Assembly: GCF_008728515.1 (NCBI RefSeq) | Contig: NC_044977.1 | Span: forward strand, 168,997,139 to 169,061,138 | Reading direction: 5' to 3' | Source of the DNA: Papio anubis | Taxonomy: Eukaryota; Chordata; Mammalia; Primates; Cercopithecidae | DNA length: 64,000 nucleotides | Notes under the pieces: model-generated | Told to the model about the DNA's origin: nothing | Database searches by the model: none | What the model saw: the letters and a program-made list of their open reading frames with translations, nothing else | Program-made: the position numbers and the translations under genes | In this document: positions 44,468 through 57,200 of the stretch, in pieces | Position numbering within the stretch: position 1 is the stretch's first letter | How the letters are laid out: each line of letters starts with the position of its first letter

Positions 44468-45198
44468 TTTTTTTCTATTTTTATTTTAGATTCAGGGAGT
44501 ACATGTGCAGGTTTTTTACATGGCTAAATTGCAGGATATGCAGAAGACAGAAACTGGACTCCTTCCTTTCACCATAGACAAAAATTAACTTAAGATGGAT
44601 TTAAAACTTAAATGTAAGGCCTAAAACAATAAAACCATAGAAGAAAACCTAGGAAATACCAATGTGGACATCAGCCTTGGCAAATAATTTATGATTAAGT
44701 CCCTGATACGGTTTGGATTTCTGTCCCTGCCCAAATCTCATGTAAAATTGTAATCTCCAATGTTGGAGGGGAGGCCTGGTGGGAGGTGATTGGGTCATGG
44801 GGGCAATTTCTCACGAATGGTTTAGCACCATCCCCTTCGTGCTGTTCTTGTGATAGAAAATGAGTTCTCATGAGATCTCATTGAGTGTGTAGCACCTCCC
44901 CTGTCCCTTGCTCCTGCTCCCACTATGTGAGATACCTCACTCCTCCTTTGCCTTCCTAAGGCCTCCCCAAAAGTAGAAGTTGCTATGCTTTCTGTACAGA
45001 ACTGCGAACCAATTAAACCTCTTTTCTCTATAAAAGAAACAGACTAAAGCAGTCCTCAAAAGCAATTGCAAAAAAGTAATAATAATAATTGACAAGCCAG
45101 ACTTAATTAAACTAAGGAGCTTCTGCACAGCAAAAGATATATCCTATATGTTTTCTGTTTACTTTGTTGATAACAGGATGGGAGAAAATATTTGCAAA
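44468..45198 (-). mobile_element. Short 5'-inverted L1 (twin priming), split by a MaLR LTR
   Basis: The left 65 bp (44468-44532) are the antisense L1 3' end: 'tatttttattttagattcag' then 'gtacatgtgcagg'. At 44533 the strand flips to sense ORF2 sequence ('atgcagaagacagaaactgg', 'agatggatttaaaacttaaa', then after the LTR 'aattaaactaaggagcttct' and 'gatgggagaaaatatttgca'). The flanks 'ctggaaagtttcc' (44455-44467) and 'ctggaatgtttct' (45199-45211) match at 11 of 13 positions and are the TSD. Only about 380 bp of L1 are present. Confidence 0.82.
44704..45051 (+). mobile_element. MST-type MaLR solo LTR inside an L1
   Basis: Starts 'tgatacggtttggatttctg' and follows the MST/THE1 order ('ggaggcctggtgggaggtg', 'tgctgttcttgtgatag', 'attaaacctcttttctctat'), ending 'aaagca'. 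The 5-bp TSD gtccc (44699-44703) / gtcct (45052-45056) agrees at 4 of 5. L1 ORF2 sequence resumes exactly on the other side. Confidence 0.9.
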
Positions 45199-45295
45199 CT
45201 GGAATGTTTCTAAGAAGACAGATGTTTTAATAAAATGATGAATCATAGCCACCAAGGAAATCCAATCATCAGATGTTAATTTTGTATTATGAATA

Positions 45296-45616
45296 CTGGT
45301 GTCCCTTAGTAGCCATGGAGAATTGGTTTCAGGACCCCCTGTGGATACCAAAATTTGTGGATGCTCAAGTCCCTGATATAAAATGGCATGATATTTATAT
45401 AAAACCTATGCACACCCTCTCATATACTTTAAAACATCTCTAGATTACTTATAATACCTAACACAATGTAAATGCTATGTATATAGTTGTTTAGTATATT
45501 GTTTAGAGGACAATGACCAAAAAAGTCTGTACATGTTCAGTATAGATCCAACCAACTATTTTTTTCTGAATATTTTCAATCCATGCTTTGTAGAACCCAT
45601 AAATACAGAAGACTGA
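45296..45616 (+). mobile_element. MER2 (Tigger-type) DNA transposon
   Basis: 'tggtgtcccttagtagccat', 'ggaattggtttcaggacccc', 'gatgctcaagtccctgatat', 'tgtacatgttcagtatagat' and 'cagaagactg' follow the MER2 consensus from end to end. A TA flank (45294-45295) fits the TA target of the Tc1/mariner-Tigger group. Confidence 0.9.
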
Positions 45617-45620
45617 CTAT

Positions 45621-45662
45621 AAACTGACTAAATTAAACTAAACTAAACTGAACTAAAACTGG
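45621..45662 (+). repeat. (AAACT)n degenerate microsatellite
   Basis: About eight imperfect 'aaact' units directly follow MER2. Confidence 0.8.
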
Positions 45663-47570
45663 ATAACACCTATGACACATCCTAAAAGCAAGTAAGTAAT
45701 AACTATCAGTAAGTTAAATGCTAATGTGAACTACATATATTTGTTCATGGGAACCTGATTACAGTTCTAACTATAGGGCTTTGAGTCCCACTGTGCTGTA
45801 CCATCAAGAAGACAATAAGTCTCTTATCAGTTCATTCCACCATGTTTATTGACAAACATACTATAGAGAACAGGAAAGCACACGAAGATACCTGCATGTA
45901 AGTGTGCACATATGCATAACTATAAATATGAAAATGGCTGTACCAGTAATAACCTGCAAAACCCAGCATCTCCTGAGAAAAGTTCGCTAAGTTTTTGAGA
46001 ATCTATGTGAGATAACCATCAGAAAGAGAAGAATAAATGGTATTTCCTAAATGCACTGTACTAGCATCTCTGGTTGTACACATTCTATCACGAAGATGGT
46101 TGAGATGCTCCTCCTGCCATAAGGTGGTACCCAGCACATAACCAGGGCAGCTTATATGAATAATTGCTCTAGCTTTTGGTGGCTTGAAGGCAGGCACTTG
46201 AGCCTCCAGAAGTTCTGGTGTAACCTTCACTCACTCAGCCATTATCATTCACAACTGTGCTCTTCTGGTAAGGTTCTTGCCATATGGAAGTTTATAATTT
46301 TTGGAGAATCCAGCTGATCTTCCTGCTAAGTATCCTAACTATGTGGACTTCCTTCTATATTCTTTAGATTAATAAATCTTATTTGATTGACTCATCCACG
46401 AGCTGTCTCTGGGTTCTCCATCAACCTGAAGCTAGTATTTTCATTTGTCAATAAAAATTTATTTGTCACATAGTAATTCACATAAGACTAAAACCTGTCT
46501 AAGAAATTTCATTATGAAATTTATGTTTATGAATACATTGTCTCCTGTGATGATCAAATTCACTCTGGTAACTCAATAATCACACATTTCAGAGTCATTA
46601 GAAAAAACTGCAGCTCTAAACAGCCAACAAGACATTTCAGCAGGGATATCTTGGTATTATGACTACCTGTGTCAATCTGGGGCCTACATTGGAGTACAAA
46701 TTGGAATATGTTTATTTCATGGTAGTAGAAGCAGCTCAAGAAGGCAAGCCCAAATGTGTAGGTCCATTGTCCAAACGAAGTTACATAGCCAAGTCCAAAG
46801 TCAAGGGTCATGGAAATACACTCTGCCTATGCTAAAGTGATGGCAAGAATGTAGATACATAAAACTACTACTGAACTACTGAAAGGCGAAGAAGCAATAC
46901 AAATAACTCAATCTACCACAGTCATAAAGGTAAACAAGAAAGAGAAACTGTATTATGAGATGGAAGACCTGGATTCTAAGTCTTGTTCACTCACTATCTA
47001 CTTGAACAACTGAGTAATGAATCTCTTTGGTCCCAGGTGGGTAAGAGGCAAGTAGACTAAATGATTTAAGAAGACTTATGCGGTCCCAATTATGCTCAGA
47101 GAGCTTTATCTCTCATCTCAAATCAACTCCTAGTCCCATCATGCATATGGCTTTTAAAGTTATGAGTCTCCTACTCAGTATTAATAGATTAATCCCTGTT
47201 CTATAATTGAGGAATGACTCACTCCCATTACTATCTCCGTTGTACTGTATTTTCCATAGGCACCTACACTTGCCCCTTCGTGTATACTTCTTCCTGTCCT
47301 TAACATTTAGCCTTAATCATTAACTGTTGAAAGAATGTCCTAGAGGGTCTCATAATTCTTATATTATTTAGCATAATTAATTTTATCTAAAATATTCCTT
47401 AATCAAATCCACATCTAAACCTTTAGTGATCCCTTTCCGCCATTTCTTGCAGGTCTAAATTTGTTAGCCTACCATTCAAATATCTCTTTTCTGTTTTCCT
47501 TTTGTTATCATTCCATTCACTCCACTTGAAGAAAACAAAATCCTCCAAGTATGCTGATCTTCCCATTGGT
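45663..47570. other. Unassigned, about 1.9 kb
   Basis: No recognised repeat or RNA gene. A 75-codon open frame on the - strand (46003-46230, starting MKVTPELLEAQ) has protein-like composition, but I do not recognise it. Confidence 0.4.
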
Positions 47571-47593
47571 AAAAAAAAAAAAAAAAAAAAAAA
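47571..47593 (+). repeat. Poly(A) run (23 A)
   Basis: Uninterrupted A23 with no Alu or L1 3' end directly before it. Confidence 0.95.
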
Positions 47594-48910
47594 CACTATC
47601 CGAAACTTGAAATTGAAGTAAAAGGGTGAGTACCATGTCCTTTAAAACTCATTTGGAGTCATTACTTCAAAGGTCCACTGAATGATTATTTAGGGGTATA
47701 TACCTTGTTCAAATTATGTTTATCATTAAAGACCTAGATGTAGTGAAGTCACATGTTGACATGTAGATTTTTGTCCAGTCGAAAACATAAACCCCGTGGT
47801 TACCACTTATTATCTCATAGAATATTACCTGGTTTTGTGTTTAACCTAGCAATCGCATCCTACCTTTGCTTTATTAAATTAGTAAACATCTCTAGTTCCT
47901 CTAATGGGCTCAGAACCAGCCATACCATTATACTAATTTTCTCATTAGTTAATGAGATGAATAAAGTCTTTCCCATATTTATTTTAAGTCTGTAAAACTG
48001 CTATGTTTTTAATTTTTTGAAAACTGTACTATTTTAACACTAATCTCTTTTTTTAAAGTTTTGCTCATTTTTCTTAACATTGTTCAAACTGCTGTACCCT
48101 ATCAAAAATATCTTATACTTCTCCATGCTAATCAAGATCCTACCTTTCCTCCAAGTTCTTATTCCAATCATATTTCCTTGAAAAGATCTTTAAACTGACC
48201 AGGTATTTTTAGCCTGCATTATTACTTCTGCTTCTTTGTAATTTTATTTATTTTAAAATGTTTATTTTGGATTTTTTGACCAGATGAGAGTCCAGACAAC
48301 AAGCATGCTGTTGAAATTTAATCGTAACAAAAGCATTTTTAAACACTGATATTTATAGATACACAAAAAATGACTATGGTATGGCAGTTCTCAGAACTTT
48401 TAGAAAACATAATAATGTATACTTTATATTTCATAGAATATTACAGAGTACAAAAAGAGTGAGAGGATTAAACAAGGAACCATTCAACACCAAAAATACA
48501 TTAATTAGCAAGTTTACTACTTTCCTAGACCTGCTTAGTCAAAATCTGGAAAACACTTTAAATAGTCTTTGCACAATGAAAAGGAATCAGCACAGATAAA
48601 GAGTGCCAGACGCAGCTGCAGAGTCAGCCTTTTGTGAGAAGTTCATTTTTAGAGAATCACTTGTAAATTTATGTAGCACCAAATCACTTTCATCTCAAAA
48701 GAAAAACACGCTGCTGCCGTTCCCAGGGACGGGAGGGTGGGTGATTTCCTGCACTCACTCCCCTGTGGATCAAGCTTTTTCTATGCATGTATTTGTTTAA
48801 GATCTTCTACCTCAACAGTAAACATTGGGACAGCTCTCCATTAGCACAAAACAATGGGAAAACTCAATTCTGATCAATTATATTTTCCTTTAAAATTATT
48901 TTCATTTATG
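47594..48910. other. Unassigned, about 1.3 kb
   Basis: Around 48090-48230 a CT-rich stretch with 'caagttcttattccaatcat' recalls the L2/L3 3' region, but too weakly to call. Otherwise nothing recognised. Confidence 0.4.
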
Positions 48911-48968
48911 GCTAGCCTGGGCAACATTGTGAGTCCCTGTCTCTAGCAAATATTTTCATTATTAGCTA
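48911..48968 (+). mobile_element. Alu fragment, about 58 bp
   Basis: 'gctagcctgggcaacattgt' then 'gagtccctgtctctagc' and 'attagct' match the middle of the Alu left monomer. Both ends are truncated. Confidence 0.7.
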
Positions 48969-49194
48969 GTTGTTTCAGCTGGAAACATAAAGACTTCACC
49001 CAAAATAAATTTATACATAAAAATTAATTCTACATAAAAATTAACCTAGAAAGAAAGAAAACTATCCTCCCTTCAAGCCCTTTAACCAGAGTTTTTATTC
49101 TGGAGAGTTCCTGGAAGTACACGCTTAGGGGTAGATGAAGAGCAGTGTTAAAATCAGGCTTCGGGAACAAGGAAGTTTGTGTGCCTTACCTTGG

Positions 49195-49790
49195 ACCATG
49201 ACAACAGTTTCCTGTCTCATCTCCAAGGCTTTGTTCTCTCATTTCCAGCTCCATCTTCCTATAGCATCATCTGATAATGTCACCCAGAAACCTTCAGTAG
49301 CTACTCACTAGTTCCCAAAGAGAATCTAAATGTCTTATCCTGCCTTTCAAGACCTTCACGATTAATCCCAAACTACCTCTTTCACTTACATTTCTCCCGA
49401 CAGACCTGTATAAGACAAACACTTCAGCTAAATCAATATCCTCCAACATACCTTTTATTTCTTCTTGTCTACACCTTATTCTTATTCTCCCCTTTGCTTG
49501 GCACACTCTTCACCAACCATCTCTGCTTACTATTCTAGGTTCTACTCAAATTTCATATCATCCTCAAGATCTTCCCTATAATCATCATTACTTATTGCTT
49601 CTTTTCTTCAATTCCTGTAGCTTTTTTCTTTTGTATTATTCTGTTGCATTAATCATATAATAGGCATATGTATTATCCCTCTTATAAGATAAGGACAGTA
49701 ATCACATCTTACATACTGATCACTTGTCCTCCGATCGTGAAATAGGCACTCAATAATTATGTGCTGAATGAATGAACTGCAAAGAAATTG
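49195..49790 (+). mobile_element. L2 LINE 3' part
   Basis: 'ttatcctgcctttcaagacc', 'cctttgcttggcacactctt', 'tctactcaaatttcatatca' and the terminal 'aggcactcaataattatgtg' plus 'ctgaatgaatgaa' follow the L2 3' end in order. Confidence 0.8.
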
Positions 49791-51024
49791 TAATCTCTAT
49801 GTTGTGTGCTGGTTTTATGAATTCCATTTTTACAAGCTGGGGTTGATCTTTCACCAATTTTTGTACTTTTACTCCATAATGTAACAAAAAAATATTTTTT
49901 AGTGAGTCAAGTTCATCAAAAGTTTGACAAGTCTATAGAATGCTAGTTAATTCATACCAGCCTCTTGGTTTGACCTAAACATGACCCTCTGAAAATGTGG
50001 TACCTATTCTGGATGATACCATGTTCCTCTTCCAGGGAAACTGTGTAACAATTTCAATGAAAAGTTCAATTGCCTAAAGAACTTTCAGAAAAATCTGAGA
50101 GGTCAGAGCCTCCGATGCAGGTTGGACTCGAGATTTTTGTGCAGGACATTTATTGAGAGTGCTCTCAGGAACAATATGTTCAAGAGCAGAGAAGGAAGTG
50201 GGACTGGGCAGTGGAAGAAGCTAGCCAGCAATGCAGTCATAATGAGGGTCTGATCCCAGTAGGAGCTCTGGGGCAAGGGTGACCCTGTTCCTCCCAAGAG
50301 AGAACCATATCTTACACCCATGAATTGATCAATTATGAATGTGGGCTTCCTGAGAAGGAAGCACCCTTGGTCAAAGTGGTCTCTTCCATGGAGGCAATTC
50401 TCAAAGAGGGCTGAGGAGACCTCTCAGGACTCAATCTTCCCAGCAACTGGGAGAATAAATCCTCCAGTGCTCAAGTGGAGAGTTTAGCCAGCACAGTCCA
50501 GCAACCACAACTAAATCTAAATACTCATACAGCTAATGTTGTTTTCATCAAGTCCTAGAGTGTTTCATTTCATTTTGTTTTGTTTTGTTTTACATACCTT
50601 AATTCTATAAGGCAAAAGACAGTTTTACACTCCCCTATTTCTCATGCAATATTCCTGTACAAGTCTGAAACATACATTGCACTGCTTTTCCCCACCACAG
50701 CAGTTTTTATTCCCAAAACAAATTGAATATGTGTTTGTATCTCTTCCTTTGCTCTCATGGTCATATTGCAAGAAGAATGATAAGTGGAAAGACTTATAGT
50801 TAGCAAGTAATGAGGGAAAAGGGGGAAATGTTTTCTGAGTCACTTCAGGAAACTTCTTTTTATTACAGTTAGGGATGCATCTGAGGCAATATTTTATAAT
50901 ACAAACCATTTTGAAGAGTCAGCAAATATCTAGCCAACTTGGACAAACAGGATAATGCAGAGTCCTGCATGGATTTATTTGCCCTTTTGCACTAATTCCG
51001 TAGTTTTGGTGTCTTTACATTAGA
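49791..51024. other. Unassigned, about 1.2 kb; possible unnamed repeat at 50100-50500
   Basis: Between 50100 and 50500 the composition becomes GC-richer, and 'gcaggacatttattgagag' gives an AATAAA signal on the - strand. It could be an old antisense LTR or 3' end. A short (TTTTG)n lies at 50572-50591. No exon was identified. Confidence 0.35.
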
Positions 51025-51240
51025 GTCTATAAAGCACTTTTACATACATTGTTTGTCATTTTCTCAAGAATTCTGTAAAATAGCCAAAGATTAAAATTAT
51101 CTCTATTTTAAAGTTACAAACTATGACCCAGAGAACTTAATTGATCTTTTTCAACTGCACATAGATAACAAGGAGAAAAGTGAGTCCTTAGCCCAGCTGT
51201 TCAAAGCATATTGACTTAACTAGCATCACACTAGCAGAGG
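51025..51240 (-). mobile_element. MIR-type SINE (MIR3-like)
   Basis: 'aaagcacttttacatacatt', 'aagattaaaattatctctat', 'cccagagaacttaattgatc' and 'gtgagtccttagccca' follow antisense MIR3 in order. Confidence 0.65.
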
Positions 51241-51962
51241 CCAACCACCATACTGCCATCCACTGTAAGACCATCACAAATCATTCGTTAGAAATGACAT
51301 GTAAAGCTTACAAATAATTTACTTTTACATGTAAAGAGTAGTCTGCATAAAAATATATCTCTTGCTCAATTTATGTTCTGAAATGTTTTTCCAGTAGAAT
51401 AAAATTGCTATAGAAGGAACAGTAAGACTTTGATAAGCCTATGGGAGTGTGTCTGGCATATGAAGCTCATTTATCAAGTGTCTTGGTGGCATGTTGTACT
51501 GCATCACCCTGCCTCTAAGATCGTGACCATGTCTCCTCCTTTACATTTGCCACCAGACACAGCTCCTGAGTTTTGACCTCACCTCTAAAACTCTTCTTCA
51601 AGATAGAGTTAACCATACACTGTTGATCCTAGAACTATTCATTAGCTGCTTGTAGCTACTTACTCACCACAGTTAATAAAGCTCAGCATCTCCTCTTCTC
51701 CACCCTATCATGCCTACTTTCATTCTTTTGCAACCCTAATTCTGCGGCATGATATTTCGTTAGCAAAATGTTTATGATGTTTAAAATTACCAAACTCAGA
51801 ACAGCAATAAGAATATTTATCTATTAGCAATTACAGAATCCAACCCACATATCGAAGTCCGGTGTTTCAACTACATGAGGGAGAAACAGGAATCAGAAAA
51901 GGAAGGCACCAGTAATCACCAACCAAGGGCATTGCCACATTTCTAAAAATACATTGGCCATG
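51241..51962. other. Unassigned, about 720 bp
   Basis: No recognised repeat or gene. Confidence 0.45.
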
Positions 51963-52248
51963 TTTTGAGACGGAGTCTCGCTCTGTCGCCCAGGCTAGAG
52001 TCCAGTGGTGCAATCTCAGCTCACTGCAAGCTCTGCCTCCTGGGCTCACGCCATTCTCCTGCCTCAGCCTCTCAAGTAGCTGGGACTACAGGCTCCCGCC
52101 ACCACGCCCAGCTAATTTTTTTGTATTTTTAGTAGAGATGGGGTTTCACCGTGTTAGCCAGGATGATCTCGATCTCCTGACCTTATGATCCGCCCGCCCC
52201 GGCCTCCCGAAGTGCTGGGATTACAGGTGTGAGCCACCGTGCCCGGCC
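51963..52248 (-). mobile_element. AluY-like element without a poly(A) tail
   Basis: Antisense Alu from 'ttttgagacggagtctcgct' to 'ccaccgtgcccggcc'. It has AluY-type forms ('gcaagctctgcctcctgggc') but not the AluYR ones. Only four T precede 'gagacggag', so the A tail is nearly absent, and I see no TSD. Confidence 0.94.
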
Positions 52249-52646
52249 CACAATTGTGCTTTTAAGAAACAATAGTATCTGAAAGAAAAAATGGATATCA
52301 AAGCAACAAACTCCAATTAGTCAAACAAACTAACGACCTTGTCATAGTATATATCAGAATAAGAAATGATCAGAAATATTTCTAAAGAAACTCTTTCATC
52401 CTTTCTTCAATAGGAGATTCATACTTCTTGCTTACATAAGACTAAAAATAAATCATACAGGCCATCTGATGTTGTTACTACAGCAATAATAAAATTTATT
52501 TTTTAACAAGCTGATTTCAAAATACAGTCAAATGAACAGGTGCTCCTTTAACCATCCTGAGTCTTTAACCACTCTAAGAGTCACTTAGAAGGCTATATAG
52601 AAGGTGAGTTTAGCTTAGTGAAACTGATTTCAAAAAGCTACACATA
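52249..52646. other. Unassigned, about 400 bp
   Basis: No recognised repeat or gene. Confidence 0.45.
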
Positions 52647-52661
52647 AAAATTAGTCTCCCC

Positions 52662-53879
52662 CTATGAAAAGGTTCCCAACATCTTCATCAGAGAAATGTA
52701 CATCAAAACTACAGGATATCATCTTAATCCAGTTACAATGGCTTTTATCCAAAAGACAGGCAATAATAGATGCTGGTGAGGATGTGGAGAAAAGGGAACC
52801 CTTGTATACTGTTGTTGGAAATGTAAATTAGTACAGCCACTATGGAAAGCAATTTGGAGGTTCTTTTAAAAATTAAAAATAGAACTAAAATATGATCCAG
52901 TCATCTTACTGCTACATGCATACTCAAAAGAAAAAAAAAATCAGTATATTGAAGAGATATCTGTACTCTTATGTTTACTACAGCACTATTCACAATAGCC
53001 AAGATTTGAAATCAACCCAAATGTCCAGCAACAGACAAATGGATAAAGAAAATGTGTTACATATACACAATGGAGTACTATGTAGCCATAAAAAGAATGA
53101 GATCCTGTCATTTTCAATAATATGGATGGAACTAGAGAATATTGTGTTAAGTTAAATAAGCCAGACACAGAAACAAACTGCATGTTCTCACTCATTTGTG
53201 GGAACTAAAGATTTAAACAATTGAACTCATGGAGATAGAGAGTAGAATAATGGTTACCAGAGGCTGGGAAGGGTTGGGAGTGAGGAAGTGGGGATGGTTA
53301 ATGGGCACAAAAATATAGTCAGAATGAATGAGATCGACTATTTGATAGCATATCGGGGTGACTATAGTCAGCAATAATTTGTTGGACATTTTAGAATAAC
53401 AGGAAGTACATTTGGAAGGTTCTTAACTTAAAGAAATGATGAATGCTTGAGGTGATGGACATCCCTATTCACCCTAATATGATTATTACATATTGTATGC
53501 CTGTATCAAAATATCTCATATAAGCCAGGAGCAGTAGCTCACGACTGTAATCCCAGCACTTTGGGAGGCCGAGGTGGGAGGATCACCTAAAAGTCAAGAG
53601 TTCGAGACCAGCCTGGCCAACATGGTAAAATCCCCTCTGTACTAAAAATATAAAAATTACCTGGGCATGGTGTGGGTGCCTGTAATCCTCAGGGAAGCTA
53701 AGGCATGAGAATCACTTGAACCCAGGAGGTGGAGGTTGCAGTGAGCCAAGATCGCGCCACTGCACTCCAGCCCAGGCAACAAGAGCAAAACTCCATTTCA
53801 AAAAGCAAACAAAAATCTCATGTGTTTCATAAATATAAAGACCTACTATGTATCCATAAAAATTGAAAATAATTTTTTT
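52662..53879 (+). mobile_element. 5'-truncated L1 (L1PB/L1MA-type) with a nested Alu
   Basis: The last part of ORF2 and the 3'UTR: 'catcagagaaatgtacatca', 'aggatgtggagaaaagggaa', 'actattcacaatagccaaga', 'tatggatggaactagaga' and 'ttaccagaggctgggaag'. The L1 resumes after the Alu with 'agacctactatgtatccata'. The TSD aaaattagtctcccc / aaaataagtctcccc lies at 52647-52661 and 53880-53894 (14 of 15). An open piece at 52892-53155 is the C-terminal ORF2 tail. Confidence 0.93.
53524..53815 (+). mobile_element. AluS-like element inside an L1 3'UTR
   Basis: Full dimer from 'gccaggagcagtagctcacg' to a mixed A/C tail. Flanks 'aaaatatctcat' and 'caaaaatctcat' are the decayed TSD within L1 sequence. Confidence 0.94.
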
Positions 53880-53984
53880 AAAATAAGTCTCCCCTTTGTA
53901 GTCTTATCTATGGCAATTATGCCTGTGATATAATTTTGGCCCAGAACATTTTGTAACTCCTTTTTGTTAACTATCTTCAGAGCA

Positions 53985-54240
53985 AATAACAATAATTGCC
54001 AATCATTGAGCCCTTACCACGTGCCATGCACTAGAAAAACCATTTTACACATGTAAATAAAGTCTTTCACAACAGCTGGATGAAGTAGGTATTATTTGCC
54101 CCATATTCCAGATGAAAAGAACTGATGTTTACAGAGATTACAAAAAGTAAAATGCCAAAAGGCCCCAAGTCACAACGCCAGCAAATGAGGAGCTAGTATT
54201 TGCATGTAAGTCTTTCTCCCTCCAAATCACTTGACTGCAC
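53985..54240 (-). mobile_element. MIR SINE
   Basis: 'attgagcccttaccacgtgc', 'catgcactagaaaaaccatt', 'gatgaagtaggtattatttg' and 'gccagcaaatgaggagcta' give antisense MIR nearly end to end. Confidence 0.8.
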
Positions 54241-54244
54241 AGTC

Positions 54245-57200
54245 ACATATGTCACATCATGAAGTCAATCCAATTCATGACTTCACACATTGCTAACAGT
54301 TTCACAAGCCTCTGTGGAGGGCCCAGGATTTTCCATGCATCACTCCAGGAATACCAAAATGTGAAAGACAACGCCACCAGAAGACAGAATACAGGCCCTC
54401 GATGTGATTACAAGTGAATGAAATTGGTTCTGATTAACATCTGGCTTTCGCTAAAGGTTAAATTCACCTGCAAAGGATAAAGCTTTGCCACCACTGGAGA
54501 TAATTTAAAAATTGAGTGGGGATTGAGGGTGGGGTGGGTACGGAAGCCAATATTCAAAACACAGTGCTTCAAAGATCAGTCGCAAAGTATGCTGGAGAGG
54601 AACACCAGCATCACAATTACTGCAGGGTCTCCCAAGGTGAAGACTGTATGGAAGATGATACTTGAAGTTCTGTCATATTTGTAGAAGTCCTGTTGCTTTG
54701 TGGTCACTACTTTTAGTTTGTGACAGTGATTTGAAAGCACTTTTAAGTTCATGAATTTATCCTTTATTAACTAAATGTATGAATTAGACTGCTCACAAAA
54801 CCAGATTTCCTTGTGATTTTATTTGCTTTAAGTATTAACTGCAAGCTGGGCCTACTTAGCAAAGTTATATTTTCCCTTTGCAGATGTTTAATTGTAGAAC
54901 ATTATCTTAAATGCATATTAAATACTGATCCGTGTATACATATCCCAAAAGGGAGTAAAAGCACATTATTAATTTGGTAGAAATTATAAAATTACATAAG
55001 GTATTGTTAGCCTTTTCTCTTAAGCAGAATATAAGACAAATGAACAGATTTTAACATAACAAACTTACAGACATAGCAAATATTTTAAAATTTTCATCCA
55101 TTTGCAACACATACTTTTAGTAATGGAGCCCAGGTGGGTATAGAATACACACCAAAGAATAACCAAAAAATGATTTCAGTGTGAATTGACTTCAGGTTTA
55201 TGGTTGCATCCTCTCACATCCTTAATAAAAAGTAATCTTTTTTCAGTGAAAGAAAACTTTTGAGTTTTACAAAATCAATAGCAGTGTTGCAGAAGATCAC
55301 AAAATTCTCTCTCTTGTGAATTTAGAAAAATTCTGGGAGCTTACCATTTCTGTATAAATATAGATTTTTGATGGCTAGGGAGAAATCAGGAGGTAAGACA
55401 AATGGATTTGCAACACTGACAATCAAACAAAAAAGCAAGGTACTTTAAAATAATTCCAACAGTAAGTGATATGCACATTTCATTGTGCAATGTTTATGGG
55501 TTTGTCTGAGATTTTAAGATTTATCAGTTCTAAAAGCCCAGAGTCAAGGGAATGGTTTCTCCCCTTTCACTTTCAAAGATTTCCTGTAGAGTCCACTTTT
55601 TCATAAACGGTCAGTCAGCATAGTCTCTATTGCTGAGAAATCAGTTGTATTTACTTATTCCCTAATGTCACTCAAAATAATGACTCAAAAGGGTAACTCA
55701 AAATGAAAGAAAATACAACCTATATGGATAACAGAAAGCTGTTAAAACTTGGAGAAGTAAATTTTTTAAGTTTCATTCCTCCCAGTGCAGTACTATAATA
55801 TAATAACTCCTTGCAAATTACCAACATGCAGGCGATCATTTGGGAATGACTGAGTGTGTCCCCTTAAAGTGAAGGGAAAAGAATTACAATAAGAGCAATA
55901 AAAAAGTCAGATAATTTTACAGATCTTTAAAATAATAGTTACTTACATTTTGTCGTTTGCCCAGGGTTTCAACTTATAATGCCTTCCTAGGGTAGATATT
56001 TTACCCTATTTTACAGGTGAAATTGAAATAAAAGAGAGTATAATTTGTCCAAGTTTACATGATTTCAAAATGCATTAAGAACTGAAAATTAAACAGGTAA
56101 AACAGAGTTGAAGTTAATGAAAAAGAATTATTCAAACTAGACATATTTAAATTCCTAGGCCCAGATAAATTACATCTTGGGCAACTAAATTATCATTCAA
56201 AGTCTTTAGATAATTATTAATTGCCATTTTGAGCAGCTGTGAATCAGGACAGTATCTGGAGACTAGAAATATTTAAGAAATATTTTAAAGCAACACTCGA
56301 GAAAGAATTTCCCCATTAATTATAGAAATTTATGTTCTTAGAAAACTTATTTTACGTTCTTATTTTGTGCTGGATTATGAAAAATTAATGTCAATGAGGC
56401 AAGATTCTCAAAAATCCAGAGTACTTAGAAAATAAACTTCTTTATAAGTAACAAGTTAGCTCAGATAAATCTAACTTATTTCTAAATTATCAAAAATAAG
56501 AACAAGAAAGTGAAATGGTAAGAATACATTTACTTTGATAATTTTTCTTATTGTTATTTCATCCTAAATGAAGAAAACACACAGGCAGAAATTATCATTT
56601 GAATTAGTCCACTAGGTGGTGTTCTAAAGATTGGAGGACATCTTGGTGAGGAGAAGATCCTGAAAGATGGTCTCGATGTATCATTACATAGCTTTGATTT
56701 TTAAATTGCTATAATCATCAAAAATAAACACGCTATCTAATTATGAATCATGTGATTCATAAACTTGCAATGGGACCAGGAAAAAAATGTTCTTAGAAAG
56801 ACTGACTCTGGATACAATAAAAATAAACCTTTATATTCTCTGCCTTTAGCAAATAGAGAGGATTGGATGAGAAAGCCCTGCCTAAGATTTCATACATAAC
56901 CAAGTAAGCCAGTAATTTCATGGCATTGCTTGTGCTTTGAGTCGTGACAGACCTGATATTTACGGATAGGTACTTTAACAGCTGTATCGCACTGGTCGAA
57001 TCATTAAAATACTTTCCTACCAGCTTATAAACAACTGCATGCTGACCTCCCACCCCCTGCCCATACCCTCCTACAGCCTAATCATCCTCATATCCTCCTC
57101 TAGTACTTCTCTCATCTTCAACTAGCAATATTGACTCAGTATGAAATCTCTGGCATTGCTTCTATCTGGTTGTTAAATATTTTTAATAGTGCCCCTTCAT

